From an uncultured Collinsella sp. (lineage in GTDB: Bacteria > Actinomycetota > Coriobacteriia > Coriobacteriales > Coriobacteriaceae): a stretch of DNA of 53,283 nucleotides. A model generated the notes under the pieces. It saw nothing but the letters and a program-made list of their open reading frames with translations, was not told the origin of the DNA and ran no database searches. This document shows positions 35,213 to 44,855 of this stretch, in pieces. Location of the stretch: contig UQHR01000012.1 of assembly GCA_900540905.1 (NCBI GenBank), positions 1 through 53,283 of the forward strand, in the 5' to 3' direction. Made by a program: the position numbers and the translations under genes. Position 1 is the first letter of the stretch. Each line of letters begins with the position of its first letter.

Positions 35213-35369
35213 CGGCCAGACTGCCCGGCGTATCGAAAGCACTCCGGGGGCCTAGCGCTTTCGCGCGCTCAAGTTGGACATTTTGACCCTCGAACGGCAC
35301 TACCGCCACGGGGCACCTTCTCGCAAAATTGGATTATTTCCACCGAAATTTGCGGGATGGGAGCCCAAA

Positions 35370-38300
35370 ATGCTTGATCGCCGTTCGCTACTTATCGCCG
35401 GAACATCCTCGCTAGCGAGCATTATGTTGCCTCGCGTGCCGGGAAGCGAAAATGCCTTCCTGCTGCCGTTCGCGCCCACCGCGGCCTATGCCGACGAAGA
35501 AGACCCCTTCAAGGTCCTGGTGCTCTCGCGCACCATGTTTGGTGTGGTTGTGATCGACGTCGCCAACAAGAATATGCCCATCAAGGGAGCCCAGGTCACG
35601 CTCGCGTCGCGTTATGCCGCGGGCAAGCAGCTCTCCGCCACGACCGACGACGAGGGCACGGCCATCTTTGAGGTCGCGCCTCTTTCGGAAGGCTACGTGG
35701 ACGAGGCGACGCTTCTCGACGCGTACGACTTTAACGGCGGCATCTCCATTAGAATGGCGGGCTACCGTGATGTCGAGATTCCCCTTGCGCGTATCCAGGG
35801 CGGCACCGCCATAACCGCGCCCACGCGTCCGCTTTCCGACGGCGAGCCGTACTTCCGCCAGCTCACATTCGACGAATGGGACATCCAGTACGCTGAAGCC
35901 ACGTTCATGGCATTGCCGAAGGACGACACGGCAAACGAGCAGCCCGATACGCACGCCTTTACCGTGCAGGCACATCTGCCACAGGGTGGACAGGCAACGC
36001 TGTGCATCAACAAAGTGACGCCTGCCGCGGGCAACTCACCCGAAACCTTCACGCAAATTGGCCAAGTCAAGGCCAGCGCATCGGGCGCGGATAATCTGGC
36101 GACGTTCACGCTTGAAGACACGTTCCTCGATGCAGCTTCGGGCCTTCTGGAAGAAGGGTGCAAGCTGCGCTTTATCCTCGACTACCAGGGCAAAACCTAC
36201 ACGCTCTCATCCCCTATGGCCGTTGTCACCGCTCCGGCCGCAAAGGCGGAATCGGGCTCGACCACCATCATTCCCACCACTATGGACCAAGAGATCACTC
36301 CGTTTGATTTCCCGGCGGCGTTTCCCGGCATCGGCGGCAATAAGTTCACGTGCTGGATGCCCTCATTCCCCATTTTGTTCGATTTCTCTTTTGCCGGGTA
36401 CGTGCTGTTTGGCGGAGGATACAAACCGGTCGGCTACATGAACGATTCAGGCAATCCGGATCCGGAGTACTGGAAGAAATCGCCGCGCGAGTCGGGCGCC
36501 AAGCAGGCAAACCGCTACCTCGACGAGATGGAGGGGAAGTGGAATCAGTACAAGAGTATGAGTGCCGGTTCGGGAACCGATCCAAGAAACACTAAGCTCC
36601 TTCGCCACCATTGCACGCTGCTGTTCACGATGGATATCGCCACACAGCTGTACGGCTCGCTCGCCTACGATTGGGTGGGCAAAACCTGGGGCAACAACAA
36701 CGACCCCGCATACGGCAATATTAAGGCGCTCTTTCAAGTAAAAACCGACCTCAATTGGACCGAGCAGTTTACCCTAGGACCGGTGCCGTTTTTCCTAAAC
36801 GTCAACCCCTGGGTGCTGGCGAAGCTGGCGCTCGCCGTGGGTGCCCACACGCACGGCAGCGGCGCGGCGTTTTTTAAAAACATTTCGCTCGACTTTTCAA
36901 ACACCTCGGGCTCATTCACCATCCAGATCGGGCTTGCCGTCACCTTTGGCGCCGGCGTTGCAGGCGTCGCTTCGTCTGCCGTGCGCGGCGCCGCATCCCT
37001 CACGCTGTTCATTGGGTACGAGAAGGCAGATGGACACCAGCTTCCGCGACTGCGCGTAGGTGCAGACGTCGATGTCGATGTGATACTCCAGTTCGTAATG
37101 TTCAAGTGGACCACCAAGGCTTGGTCGGGGTCGTGGCCCACACTCCTCGATTCGTGGAATATGTCGGTGAACAATGGCAACCAGTATGTGCTCCAGCGCT
37201 CTGAGCTCGCATTGGGTGGAGATACGCCTTACACGCTGGATGCCCGCTTCGGCACGCCCGGCAACATCGAGGCGGGCGGCGTGCCGCAATTTATCGCATC
37301 GGCCACCATCGTCACCAACGCCGAGCTGCTCGCACGCGCCGAGGTTAAGGCCGCTGTCGTAAACGTCGCGCCCGTCGTGCGCGATTGGGATCAAGCGGTC
37401 ACGCGCATTGAGCTCGAGGCGGATGCAGAAAGCGACGACACGGGACAGATCGAGCATTTCGTCCATGCACTGATAGAGAACGACGAAAACGCCGCGACGA
37501 TGTATAAGTACACCTATATCGGGCAGGCGAAGGACGCCGCTGCGGACCCCAACGCCAATTCTGCTGGTGTATCGGAGGACGAGCGTGGCGGCATCAAGCC
37601 CTCGAGCGACAACGTGCTGTTTGCTGGCGTGCTCAGCGAAGCCCACATGAAGCTGGCAATGATTGCCGGCGTAGAATGTCTGTTCCGTATCGCCTCGGTG
37701 CGCTACGGCGACAATGGCCGCTCGCGCCTAGTGGTGTACACAAAGGCAAACGGCACGTGGTCCGCTCCCACGCCCGTGGACTTCCCCCTTGGGTTTCGCG
37801 AGGGCGACGTGGAGCGCAGCGGCATATTCGATTACGACTTCGACGTGGTGGAATATACAGACGGGAGGGGAAACCAAGACGCCTACGTGCTGCTGGTCTC
37901 GGGCGAGCGCCCCGCCGGCGACAACACCCATTTCGATACGGCGAGCACATCCGGCATGCTGTCCGTTGTGCGCCTGCGCATCAGCAACGACGGAGTTAGC
38001 GTGGTATCGCACACGTCGTGGCGCAGCATCTCGCGCGGCCGCCTTCAGGAGGATGGCCACCATTGTCTGCAGTGCCCACGCATCACGGTGGGCAAGGCGC
38101 TGGTCGACGGACGTCTGTCGGGCGCTTACCTCCACCGCCGCGGGACCACCGCAGAAAAGGCGCTCGGCAGCGAGGCTGAGGTTGCGCTGGAGTGCTTTAC
38201 CCTATGGTCGGACGTTTCGAGCGACAGCCTGACGTTCCGCCAAGTTCTCCGCTTTCCGCAAGCACCGTCGAGTATCGAGCTGGGTGAGCCCGAGAATATC

Positions 38301-39737
38301 AACGGCAAAATGGTGGTGCCCGTTGCATACGAGACCGCAGACGGTTGCGGCTGCGCATCGTACGCCGTGATCGGCCAGTCCATCGCGGGCTGGGGCGTTA
38401 TGTCGCCAGATGCCACAGTACCCCACGCGGTGCCGTGGCCGCAGCACACGGGCTTTTTGGCAACTGTCAACGAGCAGCTGCAGCATGTTACGTGGACGCG
38501 AGGCGCATCGGCATTTGCAACGCAGCCCGTGGGTGCCGCAGGCTGTGGCCCGGCATCGTTTAGCGTAAGCAACAACGGCAGGTGCGTGCTCTATGTAGAG
38601 AACACCGATGGCAAGGTGGGACAAACCTACGACGAAGAAGGCAACCCGGTTGCAGTGATGGGCAAGCACTTCCGCATCTTCGCCAGCACCTTGGCGGGCG
38701 ATCTGTTCACGGAGCCGTTTGTGATGTGCGAGCTGGACCATCCCGTCGATCAGATAACGACATTTTTGACGTCGGGAGGCATGCTCTCCGCGCTCGCCAC
38801 GCACATTGTGAGCGCGGAGAAGAGCGAGGCAGAGCTGCACGACATCGAAGTGCCCTTGGTGGCGTGCGCCACTCCGACGGGCGCCGTTGCTACCTCGGGC
38901 GCGGTGGTGCCCGGAGCAGCAGGCGAATCCTTCATGGTCACGGTGCGAAACGACGGCAACACCTTGCTGACCGCCGGCACGATCGATCTGTACCGAGAGG
39001 GCTCCAGCCAGCCGTTCTCCAGCGCTTCCATCGGATTCGGACTGAACGCACGCATGGCTTCAATCTACGATCCAGAGCTTGCCGAGGACGCTTCGGCCAA
39101 CGACATGGCACACGTGAAGTACGCGCTCGAGACGCTGGGCGCACGTTTTGCAACGCACCCGCTGGTAGCCGACAACGGCAACGCCGTGCTGGCACCGGGT
39201 TGCACGGCACAGTTCCGCATGAGCTTCGCCATCCCCGAGAGCTGGAGCGACGAAGTGGGCAAACGCGTAACGCTGTATGCGAAGGCGCGTAATCTGGTGG
39301 CGCTCGATCCCGTAACGCTCGAGGAAATTCGACCGGGCGCGAACTCGGCGCTGGGTGCCGTACTGCACGAGCTTCATGTGCCCGACGCGGCATGCGAACG
39401 CTCAGAAGTTCAGGTCGGCGTATGCGACAGCGCGGATACGACGGGACTTCACGACGCCCCGATGACGGTCGACGGCGATGGCGGCGCGAGCGGAGGTGGC
39501 TCCGGCGGAAGCAGCTCCGGTGGCGGCAGCGGCTCTGGCAGCGGCAAGGATCACGGCAATAGCAAGCGCCCCGGAAAAGCGGGCGCGCTTGCGGGCACGG
39601 GCGATGTCAACGCTCCCCTTACGGCAGCCGCTGCAGCACTCGCCGCAGCTGGTGCCAGCCTTGTCGCCTACAGCGCCCGCCGCACGGCGCTCGAAAACGA
39701 CGCCGCCGATGAGGTCAATTCTGATAAGCCTCACTAG
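35370..39737 (+). CDS. Large Tat-exported, sortase-anchored surface protein
   Basis: A 1455-aa protein. The N-terminus MLDRRSLLIAG..PTAAYA-DEED looks like a twin-arginine signal peptide. Residues about 55-150 resemble a carboxypeptidase-regulatory-like beta domain (NKNMPIKGAQVTLASRYAAGKQ, TTDDEGTAIFEVA). The next about 1200 residues are unlike anything I recognise, with aromatic, beta-rich segments. The C-terminus has a Gly/Ser-rich spacer, LAGTGD sorting motif, a hydrophobic stretch and a basic tail (YSARR). ATG 35370 gives this signal peptide. Cofactor or folded export is implied by a Tat signal; function unknown. Confidence 0.82.
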   Translation: MLDRRSLLIAGTSSLASIMLPRVPGSENAFLLPFAPTAAYADEEDPFKVLVLSRTMFGVVVIDVANKNMPIKGAQVTLASRYAAGKQLSATTDDEGTAIFEVAPLSEGYVDEATLLDAYDFNGGISIRMAGYRDVEIPLARIQGGTAITAPTRPLSDGEPYFRQLTFDEWDIQYAEATFMALPKDDTANEQPDTHAFTVQAHLPQGGQATLCINKVTPAAGNSPETFTQIGQVKASASGADNLATFTLEDTFLDAASGLLEEGCKLRFILDYQGKTYTLSSPMAVVTAPAAKAESGSTTIIPTTMDQEITPFDFPAAFPGIGGNKFTCWMPSFPILFDFSFAGYVLFGGGYKPVGYMNDSGNPDPEYWKKSPRESGAKQANRYLDEMEGKWNQYKSMSAGSGTDPRNTKLLRHHCTLLFTMDIATQLYGSLAYDWVGKTWGNNNDPAYGNIKALFQVKTDLNWTEQFTLGPVPFFLNVNPWVLAKLALAVGAHTHGSGAAFFKNISLDFSNTSGSFTIQIGLAVTFGAGVAGVASSAVRGAASLTLFIGYEKADGHQLPRLRVGADVDVDVILQFVMFKWTTKAWSGSWPTLLDSWNMSVNNGNQYVLQRSELALGGDTPYTLDARFGTPGNIEAGGVPQFIASATIVTNAELLARAEVKAAVVNVAPVVRDWDQAVTRIELEADAESDDTGQIEHFVHALIENDENAATMYKYTYIGQAKDAAADPNANSAGVSEDERGGIKPSSDNVLFAGVLSEAHMKLAMIAGVECLFRIASVRYGDNGRSRLVVYTKANGTWSAPTPVDFPLGFREGDVERSGIFDYDFDVVEYTDGRGNQDAYVLLVSGERPAGDNTHFDTASTSGMLSVVRLRISNDGVSVVSHTSWRSISRGRLQEDGHHCLQCPRITVGKALVDGRLSGAYLHRRGTTAEKALGSEAEVALECFTLWSDVSSDSLTFRQVLRFPQAPSSIELGEPENINGKMVVPVAYETADGCGCASYAVIGQSIAGWGVMSPDATVPHAVPWPQHTGFLATVNEQLQHVTWTRGASAFATQPVGAAGCGPASFSVSNNGRCVLYVENTDGKVGQTYDEEGNPVAVMGKHFRIFASTLAGDLFTEPFVMCELDHPVDQITTFLTSGGMLSALATHIVSAEKSEAELHDIEVPLVACATPTGAVATSGAVVPGAAGESFMVTVRNDGNTLLTAGTIDLYREGSSQPFSSASIGFGLNARMASIYDPELAEDASANDMAHVKYALETLGARFATHPLVADNGNAVLAPGCTAQFRMSFAIPESWSDEVGKRVTLYAKARNLVALDPVTLEEIRPGANSALGAVLHELHVPDAACERSEVQVGVCDSADTTGLHDAPMTVDGDGGASGGGSGGSSSGGGSGSGSGKDHGNSKRPGKAGALAGTGDVNAPLTAAAAALAAAGASLVAYSARRTALENDAADEVNSDKPH

Positions 39738-39788
39738 CTCTCAGTTACCTTTGCGAGAGACGCCGACTCGGCTCATCGAGCACCAAAA

Positions 39789-39820
39789 AGGGCTGGCCCC
39801 GATAACTCTGAGCCAGCCCT
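39789..39820. terminator. Terminator between convergent surface-protein and lipoprotein genes
   Basis: AGGGCTGGC (39789-39797) and GCCAGCCCT (39812-39820) form a 9-bp stem. On the reverse strand it is followed by TTTTTGG, so it mainly terminates the lipoprotein transcript; it may act both ways. Confidence 0.75.
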
Positions 39821-39849
39821 GAGTCGCCTGACACGGGAATCGCAGTCCG

Positions 39850-40869
39850 CTACTTGAGCTTCAGCGCCTCCATCATGGGCACGGCAGCATCCCAGTCGAT
39901 CTTCCAGCCGATCGACACGCGGACGGTCTCGCCCGTCGCGGGAGCCGTCGCAAACAGCGTGTGGCCGTTGTCGGGACCGGTAAAGCGCAGCCACGTTATG
40001 CCGTTGTACTCGACCTGGTCGGTTGTTGTCTCCTTGCCTTCGTAGACCTGCTCTAGGCTTGCAACCTCTTCCTCCGGCGAGCGCGGGAAAATGCTGATGT
40101 TCAAGCGTCCTCCAGTCTCGTCGTGGAAGAAGTTTGCCTTTTCGTGCTCTTCGTTGGACGAATCCAGCGTGTACCCATCGGCGGCCTCGATACTGTACGA
40201 CGCGCAATCGATGCCGGTCATATTGGCCGCGTCTCCAGAATCGGCCACGCCGCCGGCCGCCTTAAACTCCTTGGTCTCGCATCCCGTGGTGTCAAAGTAC
40301 ATGGCCTCATGATTCTTGGCGGGGGCGTAAGCGTCTACGAACTCGACAGTGATGGGCCCGTAGTACGCTGTCCTGGGCGCCCAGAAATACACGTACTCAA
40401 CGGTCTCGCCCGGGCCGATATCTGGCCTCTTGGAAAGATCGATGCCCTCGTGAAGCTCATCGGGAGCCTCACTTGCAACGTAGTCGAGCACGGCCGCCTT
40501 GCCAGAAGTAAACAACGGGTCGCCTGCCTCAAGGTCGCCCTGGGCAGCATGCACGTTAAAGGAGTCAAACGTCCTGTTCTTTGCATTGTTGTTGGTGATC
40601 TTGACGTGTAGGTAAAAGCCGTCCTGCAGCTTAGCGTCGCCGCGATAGAACGTACCGTGAGCCACCGACTCATAGGTAATGCCTGCCACCTCGACCGTCT
40701 GCGAATCATAGGCCCTGGGCTTTTCCTGCACAGGCGCGCTGCCGCCCGAACCGCCAGGCGAGCCGCTCGGAGCACTACCGCCACAGCCGGCCACTGTACA
40801 CGCCAGCACGGCCGAAAGCGTCACGGTGGGAATTCCTAACAGCAGTTTCTTTGTCATGGGCCTCATCAT
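39850..40869 (-). CDS. Lipoprotein of unknown function
   Basis: A 339-aa lipoprotein: signal peptide with lipobox VAGC (C29), a Gly/Ser/Pro linker to about residue 55, then a beta-rich domain resembling DUF4352/telomeric-repeat-type folds (VEVAGITYESVAHGTFYRGDAKLQDGFYLHVKITNNNAKNRTFDSFNVHA), and a C-terminal domain ending in DWDAAVPMMEALKLK. No catalytic motif is visible. ATG 40869 is chosen because AAAGGAG lies eight bases upstream. It is convergent with the surface-protein gene; the two are not obviously linked. Confidence 0.8.
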   Translation of the reverse strand: MMRPMTKKLLLGIPTVTLSAVLACTVAGCGGSAPSGSPGGSGGSAPVQEKPRAYDSQTVEVAGITYESVAHGTFYRGDAKLQDGFYLHVKITNNNAKNRTFDSFNVHAAQGDLEAGDPLFTSGKAAVLDYVASEAPDELHEGIDLSKRPDIGPGETVEYVYFWAPRTAYYGPITVEFVDAYAPAKNHEAMYFDTTGCETKEFKAAGGVADSGDAANMTGIDCASYSIEAADGYTLDSSNEEHEKANFFHDETGGRLNISIFPRSPEEEVASLEQVYEGKETTTDQVEYNGITWLRFTGPDNGHTLFATAPATGETVRVSIGWKIDWDAAVPMMEALKLK

Positions 40870-41165
40870 TCTCACCGCTCCTTTCGGCTTGCAGCTCATC
40901 CATTGCCCGAGTCCCAAGTCGACCCCGTGGCATCGGCTTCCACTATGAGCGTATGACGAAACACGGCGCCGGCGAAGTGACCCGTGGCCCAAATAACGAC
41001 CCACCAGCGTTCCTTATGGGCCAAAAGAACTCGCACATGCACGCCCCCGGCCCATAAAACGAGACGTCTGTCCCAATGTTCGATTCGATCCAACAATCCG
41101 CACGACACGTTTTCGACAACGTATCCAACCGCAAACGCAGCAAGACGCATTCGGCCGCCTTCAAA
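40870..41165. other. Intergenic region with inverted repeat
   Basis: Divergent gap between the lipoprotein and the ATPase gene. It holds an exact inverted repeat TTATGGGCC (41014-41022) / GGCCCATAA (41049-41057), which could be an operator or a hairpin in the lipoprotein leader. The small open frames here are not convincing as genes. Confidence 0.5.
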
Positions 41166-41204
41166 TTTACTCGGGCAGAACCGAGTCGGTTTTGTCCGAG
41201 TAAA
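41166..41204. promoter_or_regulatory. 39-bp operator 1 of the ATPase gene
   Basis: TTTACTCGG (41166-41174) and CCGAGTAAA (41196-41204) are a perfect inverted repeat. Centred between them is a second palindrome, AACCGAGTCGGTT (41179-41191). The same architecture and the same total length recur at 41235-41273. Confidence 0.75.
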
Positions 41205-41234
41205 CTCGAGCATAAACTGATCCATGCGATACAA

Positions 41235-41273
41235 TTAACTCGGACAAAACCGAGTCGGAAGGAACCGAGTAAG
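41235..41273. promoter_or_regulatory. 39-bp operator 2, overlapping the ATPase ribosome site
   Basis: TTAACTCGG (41235-41243), ACCGAGTCGG (41249-41258) and CCGAGTAAG (41265-41273) repeat the layout of operator 1 sixty-nine bp further on. This copy covers the ribosome-binding site and the GTG start. A good -10 hexamer TACAAT (41230-41235) lies between the copies. Together they look like a tight autoregulatory switch. Confidence 0.75.
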
Positions 41274-42655
41274 TGGAATTTATTGGCAGGGAGCGTGAGC
41301 TCGCCCGTATTAAGAAAACGCTCAAAGCACCCGAGCAGCGCAATGTTCTCATTTACGGCAGGCGTCGCGTCGGAAAAAGTGAGCTCATCAAGCAGGCGCT
41401 AACCGATTTGTCGGACGTCGCAACGGTCTATTACGAGTGCCGCCAAACCTCCGAGGCAGACAACCTCGAGAGTCTGTCCGTCCTTGTTGCTGAAGCGCTG
41501 AGCTTTCCTCCGCTCGCCTTCACAGGCATCCGCGAGCTCATCGAATTTCTGTTTGCCCAAGCTAAAGACAAGAACATTACCCTCGTTCTCGACGAATACC
41601 CCTACTTGAGAGATGCGGTTAAAGGCTTAGACAGCATTCTTCAGACCTCAATCGACGCCCACAGGGAAGACTCACGTTTAAACATTGTCCTGTGCGGCTC
41701 CTACGTTGAGATTATGAAATCCCTCATCGAGCATGAAAGCCCCCTCTACGGGCGAATTGATCTCGCGCTTGAGCTTAAGCCCATGGATTACTTTGACGCT
41801 GCGAAGTTCTATCCCGCGTTCTCGCCCGAGGACAAGGTGCGGCTCTATAGCGTTTTTGGCGGTATCCCCTTTTACAATCGCCTCATCGATCAATCCCAAA
41901 GCGTACGCGACAACATCATCGAGCTCGTCACGGAACCTGGCGCCCGCTTAGAAAGCGAGGTGCCGTCCTATCTCAACGCCGAGATCTCGAAGATGACCAA
42001 CGCCAACGAAGTTTTCGGGGCTCTCGCACAAGGCTACTCCCGTTGGGGGGACGTGCTGGCACAGTCGCACGTCTCGAGCGGTCCGGCCATGGCAGACGTG
42101 CTCGACAAGCTCATGTCACTCGAAATCGTCCAAAAGCGTGCACCCATCAACGACCCTACGAACAAGCGCAAGTCTGGCTACTTTGTAGTGGATCCGCTTT
42201 CGCTCTTTTACTATCGCTATGTTTTCCGCAATGCCTCAGCGCGTCAGCTGCTCGACCCGGAAGTCTTCTATGATCGTCACGTCTTCCAAGACTTCGAGGA
42301 AAACTACGTTCCTCATATGTTCGAGGAGATCTGCCGTCAATACCTCGTGCGGCAGAACAGGACCGGCAAGATCGAACCGGCTTTCAACGCCATAGGCAAG
42401 TACTGGTACGACGACCCCGCAAACAAAACGAGCGGCGAATTCGATGTGGTAACGCAAGACCCCGAGGGCTACGCATTCTACGAAGCAAAGTTCCGCAAAT
42501 CCCCCATCACGCAAAAAATGGTCGACGAGGAAATCGCCCAAGCCGAGGCAACGGGACTCAAGTGCCATCGCTATGGATTCTTCTCCCGTTCGGGCTTCGA
42601 AGCTGGCGAAAGCGATCGAACCGTCTTCATCGACCTGCCGCAGATGTTTGGATAG
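41273..42655 (+). CDS. AAA+ ATPase with C-terminal DUF234 nuclease-like domain
   Basis: A 460-aa archaeal-type ATPase. Walker A GRRRVGKSEL near residue 30, Walker B ITLVLDEYPYL near 105, a winged-helix segment in the middle (VFGALAQGYSRWGDVL), and a C-terminal PD-(D/E)xK-like fold (SGEFDVVTQDPEGYAFYEAKFRK) as in DUF234. GTG 41273 follows GGAAGGA. The role of this family is unknown; its nuclease-like end suggests DNA binding or cleavage. Twin inverted-repeat operators frame its promoter, so self-regulation is plausible. It is the only intact ATPase of this kind here, beside three decayed relatives. Confidence 0.88.
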   Translation: MEFIGRERELARIKKTLKAPEQRNVLIYGRRRVGKSELIKQALTDLSDVATVYYECRQTSEADNLESLSVLVAEALSFPPLAFTGIRELIEFLFAQAKDKNITLVLDEYPYLRDAVKGLDSILQTSIDAHREDSRLNIVLCGSYVEIMKSLIEHESPLYGRIDLALELKPMDYFDAAKFYPAFSPEDKVRLYSVFGGIPFYNRLIDQSQSVRDNIIELVTEPGARLESEVPSYLNAEISKMTNANEVFGALAQGYSRWGDVLAQSHVSSGPAMADVLDKLMSLEIVQKRAPINDPTNKRKSGYFVVDPLSLFYYRYVFRNASARQLLDPEVFYDRHVFQDFEENYVPHMFEEICRQYLVRQNRTGKIEPAFNAIGKYWYDDPANKTSGEFDVVTQDPEGYAFYEAKFRKSPITQKMVDEEIAQAEATGLKCHRYGFFSRSGFEAGESDRTVFIDLPQMFG

Positions 42656-42698
42656 GACAGGACAGGTCCCTCCCGCATTCCAAGCATTCATTATCTAA

Positions 42699-42714
42699 TC
42701 GAACGGTTGTTCGA
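42699..42714. promoter_or_regulatory. Putative LexA/SOS box of the topoisomerase operon
   Basis: TCGAACGGTTGTTCGA is a perfect fit to the actinobacterial SOS box TCGAAC-N4-GTTCGA; the dyad extends one base further on each side (42698-42715). It lies 15 bp upstream of a -35 element (TTGGAA 42730-42735) with a 17-bp spacer to TATGCT (42753-42758). Confidence 0.65.
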
Positions 42715-42729
42715 TGGATTTCGTGTTGG

Positions 42730-42758
42730 TTGGAATCGTCTGTGGGCTGGGCTATGCT
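42730..42758 (+). promoter_or_regulatory. Promoter of the topoisomerase operon
   Basis: TTGGAA (42730-42735), 17-bp spacer, TATGCT (42753-42758), about 55 bp upstream of the start codon. Confidence 0.6.
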
Positions 42759-42812
42759 ACCTTGACTATCTATATGACTTAAACGCAGCAAAGAAGCACC
42801 GAGAGAGCGAGT

Positions 42813-44810
42813 ATGGCAAAAAACACCGCAAACTATGGTAACGACAGTATCCGCCAGCTCAAGGACGAGGAGCGCGTACGCCTGCGCCCCGCCGTCATCT
42901 TTGGCTCGGACGGACTCGACGGCTGCGCGCATGCCGCCTTCGAGATCCTATCCAACGCCGTTGACGAGGCGCGCCAGGGCTACGGCAAGCTCATCACCCT
43001 TACCGCCTTTCGCGATGGTTCCATTCAGGTAGAGGACAACGGCCGCGGCTGCCCGCTCGACTGGAACCCCTCCGAGAAGCGCTTTAACTGGGAGCTCGTC
43101 TTTTGCGAGCTCTACGCAGGTGGCAAATACAACAACAACCAGGGCGGCGACTACGACTTCTCGCTCGGTACCAACGGCCTGGGCTCGTGCGCGACCCAGT
43201 ACGCCTCCGAATACATGGACGTCACGGTTTGGCGCGACGGCAACAAGTACTCCCTGCACTTTAAAAAGGGCAAGGTCGTTGGCGCCAAAAAGAAGGCACT
43301 CGAGATTGAGCCCAGCGACGAGGACCGTACCGGCACCACCATCAAATGGCGCCCCGATCTTGAGGTCTTTACCTCCATCAGCATCCCCCACGATTGGTAT
43401 CGCGAGACCATGCGCCGCCAGGCCGTGGTCAACGCCAACGTGACCTTCCGCCTGCGCATTGAGGGCGACGATGGCGAGTTTTCCGAAGAGGACTTTTGCT
43501 ATCCCAAGGGCATCGAAGACTACGTGCTCGAGAAGGTCGGTACCGACTACCTCACCGAGCCCTTCTTTATCGAGGCCGACCGTCGCGGTCGCGATCGCGA
43601 GGACCTGCCCGACTACAATGTAAAGATCACCGCGTGCATGTGCTTCTCGCGCACCTTCATGATGCAGGAGTACTACCACAACTCATCGTGGCTCGAGAAT
43701 GGCGGCTCGCCCGAGAAGGCCGCCCGCAGCGCTCTGACCAGTGCCATCGATGCTTACATTAAGCAACAGGGCAAGTACAACAAAAACGAGAGCGGCATTA
43801 AGTGGCAGGACGTCCAGGACTGTCTGGTGCTGGTGACCAACTGCTTCTCCACCCAGACGTCCTATGAAAACCAGACTAAGAAGGCCATCAACAACCGCTT
43901 TATCCAGCAGGCTATGACGGCCTTCTTTAAGGAGCGGCTCTCGACCTACCTAATCGAGAACAAAGACGCTGCCAACAAGATCATGGAGCAGGTGCTCATC
44001 AACAAGCGTTCGCGCGAGAACGCCGAGAAGACGCGTCAGAGCATCAAGACCAACCTACAGCAGAAGACCGACATGGCCAACCGCGTGCAGAAGTTCATCG
44101 ACTGCCGCTCCAAGGACAAGAGCCGCCGCGAGATCTACATCGTAGAGGGCGACTCGGCAGCAGGCGCCATTCGCACCTCGCGCGATGCCGAGTTCCAAGG
44201 CGTTATGCCCGTCCGCGGTAAGATCCTCAACTGCCTGAAGGAAGACTATCCGCGCATCTTTAAGTCCGACATCATCATGGACCTCATGCGCGTGCTGGGC
44301 TGCGGCGTGGAGATCAAGGACAAGCGCATCAAAAACCTTGGTGCCTTTGACCTGGACAACCTCAACTGGAACAAGGTCATCATCTGTACGGACGCCGACG
44401 TCGACGGTTATCACATCCGTACGCTCGTGCTCACCATGCTCTACCGCCTGGTGCCCACGCTTATCGACGAGGGTTACGTGTATATCGCCGAATCGCCGCT
44501 CTACGAGATCAACTGCAAAGAGAAGACCTACTTTGCCTACACCGAGCTCGAGAAGAACGGCATCCTCAAGGAGATTGGCGACCAAAAGTGCTCCATCAAC
44601 CGCTCCAAGGGTCTTGGTGAGAACGACCCGGACATGATGTGGCTCACCACCATGAACCCCGAGACGCGTCGCCTGATCAAGGTGGAGCCCGAGGACGTCA
44701 CCAAGATGGAGACCATGTTCAATCTGTTGCTGGGCAACGACGAGGCAGGCCGCAAGCGCCATATCTCCGAGCACGGCAAGGAATACCTGGACCAGCTGGA
44801 CCTGCAGTAA
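42813..44810 (+). CDS. Type IIA DNA topoisomerase subunit B (GyrB/ParE-like)
   Basis: A 665-aa ATPase subunit. GHKL ATP site: NAVDEARQG, VEDNGRG and GTNGLGS; transducer domain; TOPRIM with YIVEGDSAAGA and TDADVDGYHI (Mg-binding DxD). ATG 42813 has a weak purine-rich site. It pairs with the A subunit gene 45 bp downstream. At 665 aa it is ParE-sized, but GyrB can be this size in actinobacteria. These genes lie far from dnaA/recF-type neighbours, so they are probably a second type IIA enzyme beside housekeeping gyrase. A gyrase versus topo IV activity cannot be decided from sequence alone. Confidence 0.9.
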   Translation: MAKNTANYGNDSIRQLKDEERVRLRPAVIFGSDGLDGCAHAAFEILSNAVDEARQGYGKLITLTAFRDGSIQVEDNGRGCPLDWNPSEKRFNWELVFCELYAGGKYNNNQGGDYDFSLGTNGLGSCATQYASEYMDVTVWRDGNKYSLHFKKGKVVGAKKKALEIEPSDEDRTGTTIKWRPDLEVFTSISIPHDWYRETMRRQAVVNANVTFRLRIEGDDGEFSEEDFCYPKGIEDYVLEKVGTDYLTEPFFIEADRRGRDREDLPDYNVKITACMCFSRTFMMQEYYHNSSWLENGGSPEKAARSALTSAIDAYIKQQGKYNKNESGIKWQDVQDCLVLVTNCFSTQTSYENQTKKAINNRFIQQAMTAFFKERLSTYLIENKDAANKIMEQVLINKRSRENAEKTRQSIKTNLQQKTDMANRVQKFIDCRSKDKSRREIYIVEGDSAAGAIRTSRDAEFQGVMPVRGKILNCLKEDYPRIFKSDIIMDLMRVLGCGVEIKDKRIKNLGAFDLDNLNWNKVIICTDADVDGYHIRTLVLTMLYRLVPTLIDEGYVYIAESPLYEINCKEKTYFAYTELEKNGILKEIGDQKCSINRSKGLGENDPDMMWLTTMNPETRRLIKVEPEDVTKMETMFNLLLGNDEAGRKRHISEHGKEYLDQLDLQ

Positions 44811-44855
44811 CAGCAAATCGATAACGACGGCCCATAAGAAGTTCAAGAGGATATC

